Origin: Anaerocolumna sp.
Lineage (GTDB): Bacteria; Bacillota; Clostridia; Lachnospirales; Lachnospiraceae
Length of the DNA: 59,990 nucleotides
Direction: 5' to 3'
Assembly: GCA_029239975.1 (NCBI GenBank)
Contig: JARBTX010000015.1
Coordinates: 1-59,990 of the forward strand
Shown here piece by piece: positions 27,583-36,093 of the stretch (positions within the stretch are counted from its first letter, which is position 1; every line of letters starts with the position of its first letter). The notes below the pieces were generated by a model. The model saw only the letters and a list, made by a program, of their open reading frames with translations, ran no database searches and was not told the origin of the DNA. Made by a program: the position numbers and the translations under genes.

Positions 27583-27608
27583 GCTAACACATAGATTCAT
27601 GTGTTAGC
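27583..27608 (+). promoter_or_regulatory. Perfect 10-bp inverted repeat just ahead of a ribosome binding site
   Basis: GCTAACACAT (27583-27592) and ATGTGTTAGC (27599-27608) with loop AGATTC. The GGAGG of the next gene starts six bases later (27615) and no T run follows, so this is more likely a leader hairpin or operator than a terminator. Confidence 0.55.
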
Positions 27609-27627
27609 AAACATGGAGGATTCTTAT

Positions 27628-28434
27628 ATGATAATGGAAGAGTTTAATAAGTTAAAAGAAGAGGTTAAGAAATTTAAGTATAATTCCTTTGAATACATTG
27701 ATTTCGATGATGTAGCAGATTATGAAATACTACATAATGATGAGAAATTAATTTTAATATATGGGTTAGATACAGAACAAAAGCAGAAAAAAGTGAATTG
27801 GGCAGCTAATTATGTGGATAATTTAACGGAAACAATTTTAGGATTGGGGAAGGATGTCTTAATTTCATTTATACCAATGGAATGGAGAGATCATTTTTTT
27901 AGTGTTGGTTTTATGGATTACGCGATGTTTCGAGAGTATTGGATTGATGATATAACTTGTTTAGAAGGTGATGTAGAGTATCATCTATTACAAGAAGATG
28001 AATGCGAACAAGCAGCTTTTGTAACCCAGTCTTGTAGATTGCAAAGTAGGGGTTTTCTAGGAGAGACAAAAGATTTCTTTTTGGAGTGGATTAACGGAAG
28101 AGATGCAAGTGCTATAAATTGCAATGCAATAAATTCTAGTGTATTGGTACATAAAAACGATGATAAAATCGTGGGTATTGCGTGTGTAACAATTTATGGA
28201 TTCGAAAGTAAAAAAGGTCCAATCCTTTGGTTAAGAGAAATAGCAGTTCATCCGGAATATCAAGGCAAAGGAATCGGACGAAAACTAATTCGCCAAGCAA
28301 TTCAATTTGGTAAAGAAAGAGAAGCAATTAGATCATTTTTAATGGCAGATGATTGCAATGAAAATGCGATAGGGTTATATAAGAGTATAGGTTATGTACC
28401 AAATGACGATGTTGAGATTAATATGATAAGTTAG
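27628..28434 (+). CDS. GNAT-family N-acetyltransferase with extra N-terminal domain
   Basis: A 268-residue protein. The C-terminal 140 residues are a clear GNAT domain: VGIACVTIYG, LREIAVHPEYQGKGIGRKLIRQAIQFG (canonical Q-x-x-G-x-G acetyl-CoA loop) and ADDCNENAIGLYKSIGY. The first 115 residues are an unassigned alpha/beta region (ILIYGLDTEQKQKKVNWAANYVDN, DVLISFIPMEWRDHFFSVGF), perhaps a second degenerate GNAT half. The ATG at 27628 is chosen because GGAGG (27615-27619) lies eight bases ahead; a GTG at 27601 falls inside the upstream inverted repeat. The substrate is unknown. Confidence 0.82.
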   Translation: MIMEEFNKLKEEVKKFKYNSFEYIDFDDVADYEILHNDEKLILIYGLDTEQKQKKVNWAANYVDNLTETILGLGKDVLISFIPMEWRDHFFSVGFMDYAMFREYWIDDITCLEGDVEYHLLQEDECEQAAFVTQSCRLQSRGFLGETKDFFLEWINGRDASAINCNAINSSVLVHKNDDKIVGIACVTIYGFESKKGPILWLREIAVHPEYQGKGIGRKLIRQAIQFGKEREAIRSFLMADDCNENAIGLYKSIGYVPNDDVEINMIS

Positions 28435-28534
28435 AGCCTTTTATTTTATAATTACTTTATAATAAGATTTAACTTGTTATAGTATAAACTGAATTTAAAG
28501 AGTATGTTAAGTAATTTTTGAGTACTCACAATTG

Positions 28535-28585
28535 GGAATGTTGCAAAATAGCTACAGATAAAAGCTATTTTACAACATTCCTTTT
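28535..28585. terminator. Bidirectional hairpin between acetyltransferase and Fe-S protein genes
   Basis: GGAATGTTGCAAAATAGCT (28535-28553) pairs with AGCTATTTTACAACATTCC (28563-28581) with one mismatch, followed by TTTT. The right arm overlaps the last codons of the minus-strand gene. The left arm shares 20 identical bases with the hairpin at 16689. Confidence 0.75.
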
Positions 28586-29239
28586 CATATATTGTTGTGT
28601 TAGGGGACAAAATACTAAGCATTTTAAACAACCCTCACAATGGTATACATCAACCATGGTATCTCTATTTATACCTGGCTCCCAAGTAGTACCGTGAATT
28701 ACCTGGGATGGGCAAATATTCTTACAGACACAACAAGTTTTGCATCTAGGCATGATGATTGGTTTGTTTTCTGTAGGAAATGGGGCATTTGTTAAAACAG
28801 TACACATACAGACTGCACATCCATACTCTTTCGTTACTAACAAGTTATTCTTTCCAATCCAACCTAAACCAGCCATGATAGCAATTTTTTTATGTGGGAG
28901 TAAGGTTGCCTTTGTATCATTATTAAAATAACCGTTTATCAAGTTTCTTTCTGATTGAGCAAACGCTTTATATCCGTTTGAGCATATAAAGTCAGCTGCC
29001 CATTCTGCCAGTTCATCTGCTTGGTGTTCTTTTTCTCCAAACTCAGAAGAATCAATCACGTTATCATTCTCGTGTGTTAACTGGAAGAGATAAGTAGGAC
29101 TTAACGTTAAACCAATTAATATAGCTTTATCATATCCACTATTTTCAGCTTCGGAAAGTTCTGAGATATCAATAATTTTTATAATGTTAGCACCATGGTT
29201 TGTTAAAGATTTAATTAACGTATTAACTATAACTATCAC
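28565..29239 (-). CDS. Double [4Fe-4S] cluster protein, short QueG-like
   Basis: A 224-residue protein. The middle has AIMAGLGWIGKNNLLVTKEYG, as in epoxyqueuosine reductase and its relatives. It is followed by two ferredoxin-like cluster motifs: RCKTCCVCKNICPSQVIHG and YHCEGCLKCLVFCP. True QueG is about 300-380 residues and binds cobalamin; this protein lacks most of the N-terminal domain, so a general electron-transfer or ferredoxin-like reductase role is as likely. The start is uncertain: the only reading found begins with GTG at 29239 overlapping GAGG. It is convergent with the acetyltransferase gene and shares its terminator. Confidence 0.75.
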   Translation of the reverse strand: MIVIVNTLIKSLTNHGANIIKIIDISELSEAENSGYDKAILIGLTLSPTYLFQLTHENDNVIDSSEFGEKEHQADELAEWAADFICSNGYKAFAQSERNLINGYFNNDTKATLLPHKKIAIMAGLGWIGKNNLLVTKEYGCAVCMCTVLTNAPFPTENKPIIMPRCKTCCVCKNICPSQVIHGTTWEPGINRDTMVDVYHCEGCLKCLVFCPLTQQYMKRNVVK

Positions 29240-29405
29240 CTCGAATCTTACATCTTACTTTTTTATTAAAGTACTATAGTAATAATATCATTCGAGAACT
29301 TTACAGTTCAACCGCAAACTCATCTAAGAATTATAATTGCATTCAACGTTACATAAGTTCATTAATACAATATATACAATTATTATATAAAAACAGCCAC
29401 TTAGC

Positions 29406-30932
29406 TTACACCTTATTTAACCTATATACATTCTTCAAAATAAATAACAAATAAGCTACCCAAATAACAATTACCATAAAATAATGTGCAACTGTCACAC
29501 TATTAGGAAGCCAAACTGAAACAAACCTCCAGGATACACCTGTACAAATAAATGGTATCTGATGAATTATATATTGTATTACAATGATAAATAGTAGTGA
29601 AAAGGTAACCGTTAATCTATATTTTTTACTTTTAACAACATGAATTCGTTCGCTACGAACTATCTGCCTTATAACTTTAACAATTCTTATTAAAGTAATA
29701 ATTAATATGAATCCAGATAATACAATAAGAATGATAGAGATAATATCAGCAATTTGGTTCTCATCAAAAACAGAATGATTGTAATCTTTCCCGCTTAGTA
29801 TACCATAGATACCATCACAAGTTGCTGAAACATAGGCTGAATTTATATTAGATAAAACTGCAATGCCCAACTTTTGCTCTGGATTTAATATTATAAAGGA
29901 AGAATAATTAGGATTATTACCTGGATGGTATATAACGGTATCTGCTTTTTCTAACGTGTACCAACCACTGGCATAGGCTGGTTTGGAGCTATCTTGTACT
30001 AACCCATTATTTGATATATGGGATTTTTTAATTAATTCATTGGAAAATTCACCAGTAGGTATTGTTCCTAACTGGATTTTAAGCCATTTTCCCATATCTA
30101 CTGCATTAGATATAAGGTATCCAGCAGGTTTATTACCTCTATAAACTGCAGCATGAAATGGTTGAGATTGCAAAAAGTTAAGCTTGTAACCTTCTGCCAT
30201 ATTTTTTGATATTGTCTCATTTTTATTTAAATATGTATTATTTAAACCCAAAGGGTTGATTATATATTCTTCCATATATGTTTCATAACTTAATCCAGTG
30301 ATTGTTTCAATCAGTAACCCTAATACATCATAATTAATAGTAGCATAATGAAAATTAACCCCAGGTTTACTTTTTAATTCTTTATTAATTAATGTTCTAA
30401 CAGTCTTTTCTAAAGAATTATCATCATTTGATTCTGGTATTTTATCAATAGTATTAAATGGGATTCCACTAGTATGATACAACAGCTGTTCCACTGTTAT
30501 TGGTGCAAACTTACCTTTATAGTTCATTTTAAACCAAGGAATGTAGTTATTTACTGGTTCATCTAATTTAATAAGTCCTTGTTTTTCAAGATTAAGAATG
30601 CCAAGTGCCGTAAATGCTTTGCTGTTTGAACTAAGTTCAAATAAGGTAGTAGAGGTAACCAGTTTTTTATTCTTAATATTGGCATACCCAAACCCTTTTT
30701 GATAAATGGTTTGATCTCCTTGGACTATAGTAACAGCCATACCTGGAATTTTACCATTTTTAATTTGCTTATTAATAAAACGTTCTATTTCATTCTGACT
30801 TTCATCTGATAATGAATTAATTTCATTCTTATCAGTCCATTTTTTCTCATCACTGTAAGCCTTATTAAAGGAAGATAATACTATAAGGAAAACAATTATT
30901 CCAAGGACAAATGGATGCTTAATTTTTTTCAT
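29406..30932 (-). CDS. Membrane-anchored serine hydrolase, beta-lactamase/penicillin-binding fold
   Basis: About 508 residues. An N-terminal signal anchor (PFVLGIIVFLIVLSSFNKAYS) is followed by an AmpC/class C-type domain. Ser102-x-x-Lys105 lies in ELSSNSKAF and HPGNNPN supplies the third motif. The second motif reads Y-A-T (FHYATINYDVLG) in place of the usual Y-S-N. The last 130 residues hold four hydrophobic spans. Proteins of this type include D-aminopeptidases, esterases and antibiotic-tolerance factors such as FmtA/PbpE. ATG at 30932 has GGTGG upstream; an in-frame ATG at 30944 is an alternative. It lies downstream of the zinc-ribbon gene, probably in one transcript. Confidence 0.83.
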   Translation of the reverse strand: MKKIKHPFVLGIIVFLIVLSSFNKAYSDEKKWTDKNEINSLSDESQNEIERFINKQIKNGKIPGMAVTIVQGDQTIYQKGFGYANIKNKKLVTSTTLFELSSNSKAFTALGILNLEKQGLIKLDEPVNNYIPWFKMNYKGKFAPITVEQLLYHTSGIPFNTIDKIPESNDDNSLEKTVRTLINKELKSKPGVNFHYATINYDVLGLLIETITGLSYETYMEEYIINPLGLNNTYLNKNETISKNMAEGYKLNFLQSQPFHAAVYRGNKPAGYLISNAVDMGKWLKIQLGTIPTGEFSNELIKKSHISNNGLVQDSSKPAYASGWYTLEKADTVIYHPGNNPNYSSFIILNPEQKLGIAVLSNINSAYVSATCDGIYGILSGKDYNHSVFDENQIADIISIILIVLSGFILIITLIRIVKVIRQIVRSERIHVVKSKKYRLTVTFSLLFIIVIQYIIHQIPFICTGVSWRFVSVWLPNSVTVAHYFMVIVIWVAYLLFILKNVYRLNKV

Positions 30933-30949
30933 AAAAACCACCATATTCC

Positions 30950-31993
30950 TTATAATCTCTTTAAATTACGTATAAAATTTTGCTTTGTTTCCTTGTTATC
31001 TTCACCAAAAGCTAAAGATAATATCAATTCTTCAATCTGTTTTTTGGTTCCTTCAATCAGGTTAATTCCTACAAATCTACCTTTTACACCTGTAACAAGA
31101 TTTATGTGAAATTCGTGTATTAAATTATCAACAATGCGCATTTTGTGAGCATAAGTGGTAGCTTTTTGCCAGTTTTTAATGTAATCTTGAAAAATATGTT
31201 TAGCAGACCCAGATGGCATATTGTTCGTTCGAAAACTTCTCATATAGTCACGAAATAGATACTGATTACCGCATTTACATTCCATAAGACCATTCTGTCC
31301 CATAATAATCTCCCCGCAATTATGACATCTAAGCTTACCGGATTCCATAAGTATTCTTTCCTCGTGTCCTTGCATGCATCTTGCATATAAGGTAAATCCG
31401 ATATCATCTAATAAATCTTCATCATATATCATATTTGCATCATTTTCATATAACCTTTTTAATGATTGACGAGACACTTTTGGTGACCAAGAGAACTTAT
31501 TAAATTTATTTTTATTAATTTTTTCAGACATTTGTTCTAACTCTAATTTTTCACGTTCCAGTCTCTTCTTTGTACGCTCCCCTTGGAGAGCACTCTTTTT
31601 TGCACAATGTTCCTCTAAATGTTCTTTGAATCCATTTTGATATAGCGTATCTGCGTACTCAATAGCGTTCCTAAGAGAATCTTCATTATTTACAGGTATA
31701 TGATCAATGATAAAATATCCGTCTTGTATGATTACGTTTTCAATCATATATAAATTACTTTTACCAAATCGGAATGTCCAGCCCTGTGATGCTTTATAAA
31801 TTGCAGGTGGGCATTGTAAGCTGTATTCCCTTGATAAATAATTGGAAAATTCGTAAAACAAAGTCATAATATCATTTGGTAAAAAGGATGATATTTCATT
31901 TAACCTAGGGCGATGTTTTTTATCATATAGGGTAATCCAAGATGTGGTATTGTTGAAATTAGAACTGTTTGTATTTATTGTATTTGAATTCAT
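30950..31993 (-). CDS. Hypothetical protein with central zinc-ribbon-like motif
   Basis: A 347-residue protein with no family that could be named. Residues 1-120 look like a small alpha/beta domain (GWTFRFGKSNLYMIENVII). Residues about 120-165 are a charged coiled coil (KKRLEREKLELEQMSEKIN). Around 220-245 a CHNCGEIIM...ECKCGNQ pattern could bind one zinc, as in zinc-ribbon proteins. The C-terminal part (YIKNWQKATTYAHKMRIVDNLIHEFH) is helical. There is no signal peptide or membrane span, so it is cytoplasmic. GGGGGAG lies ahead of the ATG. It is followed within 20 bases by the serine hydrolase gene. Confidence 0.6.
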   Translation of the reverse strand: MNSNTINTNSSNFNNTTSWITLYDKKHRPRLNEISSFLPNDIMTLFYEFSNYLSREYSLQCPPAIYKASQGWTFRFGKSNLYMIENVIIQDGYFIIDHIPVNNEDSLRNAIEYADTLYQNGFKEHLEEHCAKKSALQGERTKKRLEREKLELEQMSEKINKNKFNKFSWSPKVSRQSLKRLYENDANMIYDEDLLDDIGFTLYARCMQGHEERILMESGKLRCHNCGEIIMGQNGLMECKCGNQYLFRDYMRSFRTNNMPSGSAKHIFQDYIKNWQKATTYAHKMRIVDNLIHEFHINLVTGVKGRFVGINLIEGTKKQIEELILSLAFGEDNKETKQNFIRNLKRL

Positions 31994-32339
31994 AAAACTC
32001 CCCCTTTATATATTTAATTTTACTATAGCACAACCGCATTACAGTCTCAATTTCTTTTTAAATATTTGTGAAAATATGGATAATGCATCTTTGATTAGTA
32101 TAGGTAAGAGATAGAAAATATTAATTGCAAGCTTTTTATAAGGGTAGAAGTAAAATCTGGGTTAATATATAATTATTTTTATATGTATAGTTTGCATTAC
32201 AGAAATGGCAAGATTTTATATGAATGCTGGTTAGTTGGCATTTATTTAAACATTATGAAGAGTTGTAAAAAATAAAAAATAATTATTAAATTGTAACCTT
32301 TTTATCTATTATGGCACTAATGTATAGGGGGTGTAAAAA
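31994..32339. other. Intergenic stretch between divergent genes, possible ECF promoter
   Basis: 346 bases of AT-rich sequence between the divergent hypothetical and sigma factor genes; no open reading frame of note was seen. TGTAACCTTTTT at about 32290-32302 resembles the AAC-containing -35 element of ECF sigma promoters and would fit autoregulation of the sigma gene, but the -10 part is not clear. Confidence 0.35.
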
Positions 32340-32855
32340 GTGAATGAAGAGTTTCAGAAAATATATGAAAATTATAGTAAGGAAATCTATTTTTTTCTCT
32401 TAAAAATGGTTGGCTTTCGAAAAGATGTAGCAGAAGAACTGACCCAAGAGACATTCTATCAGGTATTTATATCTTTACATCGATATCGTGGTGAGTGTGA
32501 CATTAAAACTTGGATTTGTCAGATTGCAAAAAATTCTTGCTTTAAGTATTATAAGAAAAATCCAATACAAATTAGTTTACAATCGGATGATTTTAATGAG
32601 TCAGATTTAAAAGAAATTGTGGTGGACCCAGAAGAATATCTAGAAAGAATGGAACTGGCGGAATTATTAAGAGCTTACATTATTAAGTTAAAACCTAAAT
32701 ATCGGGATGTTTTAACCTTTCGATTATATTTTGGTACACCATTTAAACAAATTGGTAGTCTTTTGCACATTAATGAAAATTCGGCAAAAGTAATTTATTA
32801 TCGTGGTCGGGAAATGATAAAAAGAATGTTAAAGGAGACTTATTATGGAGAATAA
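32340..32855 (+). CDS. RNA polymerase sigma factor, ECF (sigma-70 family)
   Basis: A 171-residue ECF sigma factor. Region 2 covers about 5-70 (IYENYSKEIYFFLLKMVG, AEELTQETFYQVFISLHRYRG, DIKTWICQIAKNSCFKYYKK). Region 4 covers about 110-165 (LKPKYRDVLTFRLYFGTPFKQIGSLL, NSAKVIYYRGREMIKRML). Region 1 and the long linker of housekeeping sigma are missing. It starts with GTG after AGGGGG. Its 3' end overlaps the next gene by 11 bases, so regulator and anti-sigma are made together. The signal is presumably at the cell envelope, given the membrane topology of the partner. Confidence 0.93.
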   Translation: MNEEFQKIYENYSKEIYFFLLKMVGFRKDVAEELTQETFYQVFISLHRYRGECDIKTWICQIAKNSCFKYYKKNPIQISLQSDDFNESDLKEIVVDPEEYLERMELAELLRAYIIKLKPKYRDVLTFRLYFGTPFKQIGSLLHINENSAKVIYYRGREMIKRMLKETYYGE

Positions 32856-33642
32856 GATTTGTTCACTAATAAATGATATATTACCTCTTTATTTAGATCA
32901 AGCAATAAGTGAAGAGAGTTGCCAATTAATAGATGAGCATCTAAGTAGTTGTGAATCGTGTAAGTCATATAGAGTGAAACTAGAAAGTATCAAATCAACA
33001 TCTCATCAAACACTCTATTCTAACTCAGAAGAGTTGGATAAAAAAGAATTATCTCAAGCTGACAAGATTAACAATCTAACTATAAAAAAAGTTGCTGTAA
33101 AATTAAGAAAAAGAAGAAGAGTTATCATTCTAAGTGTAACAACAGCTTTCATCTTTATGTTTTTCTTATTTACACAAGTATTACAATTCAGTTCGATTGC
33201 AGGTAAAGGCATGGAACCTACATATTCTAATATGCAGCAGGTGTTAATAAATAAATTTTCGTATCAATTCACATCACCAAAACGTGGAGATATCGTATTA
33301 ATTAATCACAATGGGAACCTAAATATAAAACGTATCATTGGGCTTCCAAATGAAACAATTGAAATCCAAAATAGTGAAATAATAATGAATGGAAATCCTG
33401 TATCAGGTAAAGAGTTTAACATTGAACATATAAAGCCCATAGACTTAAAATCAAGAGTAACCTTAGGTGTTGCTGATTATTTTGTACTAGGAGATAACAC
33501 AGAATATTCTATTGATAGTAGGTATGATGAGTATGGATTAGTATCGCAAAATGAGATATTAGGTAAAGTAATATGTAAAGTACCAAATCTTTTTAAAACT
33601 AAAATTGAGATTGTAAATACCAAGGTAAAGATCACAGAATAG
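32845..33642 (+). CDS. Anti-sigma factor fused to a serine-less type I signal peptidase domain
   Basis: A 265-residue fusion. Residues 1-45 are a zf-HC2 anti-sigma domain: Cys6, then His32-x3-Cys36-x2-Cys39 (HLSSCESC). A basic stretch (RKRRR) and one membrane span (about 93-113) follow. Residues 116-250 match signal peptidase I: box B AGKGMEPTYSN, box C KRGDIVLI, box D NIKRIIGLPNETIEI with Lys162, and box E LGDN...SIDSRYDEYG. In box B the catalytic serine is Gly122 (codon GGC at 33208-33210, one transition from AGC). The peptidase part lies outside the cell. It should hold the ECF factor at the membrane and sense something through an inactive protease fold. Confidence 0.88.
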   Translation: MENKICSLINDILPLYLDQAISEESCQLIDEHLSSCESCKSYRVKLESIKSTSHQTLYSNSEELDKKELSQADKINNLTIKKVAVKLRKRRRVIILSVTTAFIFMFFLFTQVLQFSSIAGKGMEPTYSNMQQVLINKFSYQFTSPKRGDIVLINHNGNLNIKRIIGLPNETIEIQNSEIIMNGNPVSGKEFNIEHIKPIDLKSRVTLGVADYFVLGDNTEYSIDSRYDEYGLVSQNEILGKVICKVPNLFKTKIEIVNTKVKITE

Positions 33643-33686
33643 ATGTTAAAAAGGATGTTACTAGTATAATATATTTACGTTATGAT

Positions 33687-33712
33687 AAAAGAGGCTCTTC
33701 GCCTCTTTTTTT
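33687..33712 (+). terminator. Terminator after sigma/anti-sigma genes
   Basis: A short G+C-rich stem, AAAAGAGGC paired with GCCTCTTTT, with loop TCTTC, then a T run. It lies 45 bases after the anti-sigma stop codon. Confidence 0.85.
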
Positions 33713-33721
33713 CACTCTAAA

Positions 33722-33752
33722 CATAAGAATAAAAAATACTTTTATTCTTATG
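33722..33752. promoter_or_regulatory. Perfect 13-bp inverted repeat at the gdpP promoter
   Basis: CATAAGAATAAAA (33722-33734) and TTTTATTCTTATG (33740-33752) flank the five-base centre AATAC. A TATAAT follows at 33763-33768, so the right arm covers the expected -35 region. It could be an operator or part of an overlapping hairpin; no T run follows it. Confidence 0.5.
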
Positions 33753-33900
33753 ATAGGAATGGTATAATGTACTTTACAATTAATTTATAAGGGAAAATAG
33801 GATTTTTATTCATTCGTGTTTTATCGATAGATTAATTTATGAAGAATTAAAATTAGAAAAATATTTATTAAGATGGGTAGCTTAGAAGGAGCATAAGAGA

Positions 33901-35961
33901 ATGAGAAAGAAAATAAAAGTAAAAGGAGCATTAAAAGCATATTTACGTTGGCCGATTATGTTGTCATTGTTATTGGTTTGCATGAATATCAGTATCTATG
34001 TGATAGATCATAAAGCTGGTTTTGTTATGTGTGGCTTTACTGCATTATATATCGCATTAGCTATGCTTTTATACTTTTTTAGAAGACCTAATATATTAGG
34101 AGATCTTATTCGGTATGCTGCTGATTATGGACAGGTACAAAAACAATTATTAAAAGAGATGGCGCTTCCATATGGTGTTTTAGATTATGAAGGAAAACTA
34201 TTATGGGGTAATAATGAATTTTTAGATATCATAGAACGTGAAAAGTCAGCACAAAGATCCATTTCTAATATATTTCCAGAGATAACAGAACATGAGTTAC
34301 CTAGAGATATGCAGGATAAAATCATAAGGGTATCAAGAAACCAAAACCATTATAAAATTATTTTACGTAAAATCATTGCTGTAGATTTTTCAGAGTATGC
34401 ACCTTGGAGCATACAAGAAGAAGATATGGGATCTAGTGATTCTAATAGTTTAATTGCAATGTATATCTACGATGAAACCGAAATTAGAACGTTAGCAAAA
34501 GAAAACTATGATCAAAAGATGATTATGGGACTGCTATATATAGATAACTATGAAGAAGCACTTGAAAGTATTGATGAAGTAAGACGTTCCTTATTAATTG
34601 CATTGGTAGATCGTAAAATTAATAAATACATGCAAAACATTGATGCTATTATTAAAAAATTAGAAAAAGATAAGTATATCTTTATGTTTAAACAAAAATA
34701 TTTAACACAACTTCAGAATAATAAATTTAGTATTTTAGAAGAAGTTCGCGCTATTAACATCGGTAATGAAATGTCTGTTACCATCAGTATCGGACTTGGT
34801 GTTAACACAGAATCTTATCAAATTGGCTATGAATATGCAAGAGCAGCGATTGACCTAGCTTTAGGTAGAGGCGGCGATCAGGCAGTTGTAAAAGAAGGCG
34901 ATAAACTTCAGTATTACGGTGGAAAGAGTATTCAAGTTGAAAAAAGTACTCGTGTAAAAGCCAGAGTCAAAGCTCATGCATTAAAAGAATTTGTAGAGGC
35001 AAAAGATAAAGTTGTAATAATGGGACATGCAATTGGTGATGTGGATTCTTTTGGTGCTGCTATTGGTATTTATCGAATCGCAAAAACCTTAAATAAAAAA
35101 GCGCATATTGTTATCAATGAAATAACCACTTCTGTTAGGCCCATGATGACACGTTTTATGAACAATCCAGATTATGAAGCAGATTTGTTTGTAAAAAGTG
35201 AACAAGCAATGGGAATTGTGGATAATAATACTTTGTTGGTAGTAGTAGATGTTAATAGGCCAAGTTATACAGAATGTAAAGAGTTATTAAGTTTAACGAA
35301 AACCATCGTTATCTTAGATCACCATCGTCAAACCGGCGAAGCAATTGAAAATGCAGTATTGTCCTATATTGAACCATATGCATCCTCTTCTTGTGAAATG
35401 GTAGCAGAAATACTGCAATATATTGGAGATGGGCTACGTATTCGCCAAGCAGAAGCAGATGCTATGTATGCAGGTGTTATGATTGATACAAATAACTTTT
35501 TAACAAAAACAGGTGTTAGAACTTTTGAAGCAGCAGCATTTTTAAGGAGATGCGGCGCAGATGTTACTAGAATACGTAAGGCATTCCGTAGTGATATGGG
35601 AGAATATAAAACCAAAGCGGAAGCGGTTAGTGCAACAGAAGTTTATTTGGAGCATTATGCAATTACAGTCTGCTCTAGTGTTGGTATTAATAGCCCAACT
35701 GTTTTAGGTGCACAAGTTGCAAATGAACTTTTAAATATAACGAATATAAGAGCATCCTTTGTATTAACAGAATTTAATGATAAAGTATATGTGAGTGCTC
35801 GTTCCATTGATGAAGTGAATGTTCAAATTATCATGGAGAAGCTTGGTGGTGGCGGTCATATGACAGTGGCAGGTGCGCAATTTACGAATAGCACCATACC
35901 AGAAGCAATTACTAATCTAAAAGCCACTTTAGCCGCTATGACACAAGAAGGCGAACTGTAA
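33901..35961 (+). CDS. gdpP: Cyclic-di-AMP phosphodiesterase GdpP
   Basis: A 686-residue membrane enzyme with the full GdpP/YybT order. Two N-terminal membrane spans (about 16-60) are followed by a degenerate PAS domain (about 80-170) and a degenerate GGDEF domain (about 200-340). Next come the DHH domain with GHAIGDVDSFGAA (His376, Asp380, Asp382), VVVDVNRPS and DHH at 473-475, and a DHHA1 domain with GGGGHMTVAGAQ. It splits c-di-AMP to pApA and so affects potassium, osmotic and wall homeostasis. It is followed by rplI and dnaB, its usual neighbours in Firmicutes. AGAAGGAG lies ahead of the ATG. Confidence 0.96.
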   Translation: MRKKIKVKGALKAYLRWPIMLSLLLVCMNISIYVIDHKAGFVMCGFTALYIALAMLLYFFRRPNILGDLIRYAADYGQVQKQLLKEMALPYGVLDYEGKLLWGNNEFLDIIEREKSAQRSISNIFPEITEHELPRDMQDKIIRVSRNQNHYKIILRKIIAVDFSEYAPWSIQEEDMGSSDSNSLIAMYIYDETEIRTLAKENYDQKMIMGLLYIDNYEEALESIDEVRRSLLIALVDRKINKYMQNIDAIIKKLEKDKYIFMFKQKYLTQLQNNKFSILEEVRAINIGNEMSVTISIGLGVNTESYQIGYEYARAAIDLALGRGGDQAVVKEGDKLQYYGGKSIQVEKSTRVKARVKAHALKEFVEAKDKVVIMGHAIGDVDSFGAAIGIYRIAKTLNKKAHIVINEITTSVRPMMTRFMNNPDYEADLFVKSEQAMGIVDNNTLLVVVDVNRPSYTECKELLSLTKTIVILDHHRQTGEAIENAVLSYIEPYASSSCEMVAEILQYIGDGLRIRQAEADAMYAGVMIDTNNFLTKTGVRTFEAAAFLRRCGADVTRIRKAFRSDMGEYKTKAEAVSATEVYLEHYAITVCSSVGINSPTVLGAQVANELLNITNIRASFVLTEFNDKVYVSARSIDEVNVQIIMEKLGGGGHMTVAGAQFTNSTIPEAITNLKATLAAMTQEGEL

Positions 35962-35972
35962 TAGGTATAAAC

Positions 35973-36059
35973 GCAATTGTGAAAAACATGAGCAAAATAA
36001 ACTAGAAAATTCGATTTCATTGTATTAAATTAGATAAAACTACATTGTTTCACAATTGC
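35973..36059 (+). promoter_or_regulatory. Long-range stem in the gdpP-rplI intergenic leader
   Basis: GCAATTGTGAAA (35973-35984) pairs perfectly with TTTCACAATTGC (36048-36059) around 63 AT-rich bases. It lies 34 bases ahead of the rplI start. It may shield or process the junction of gdpP and rplI mRNA, or be a leader for L9 control. Confidence 0.5.
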
Positions 36060-36093
36060 CTAATAATAGGTACATTTGAAAGGAGATATAGAT

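Noticed and set aside
25314..28434. Acetyltransferases, nucleotidyltransferase and VOC protein as an antibiotic-resistance cassette
   Set aside because: All are of broad families common as chromosomal genes, with no mobile-element signs; the sequence gives no specific drug-modifying signature.
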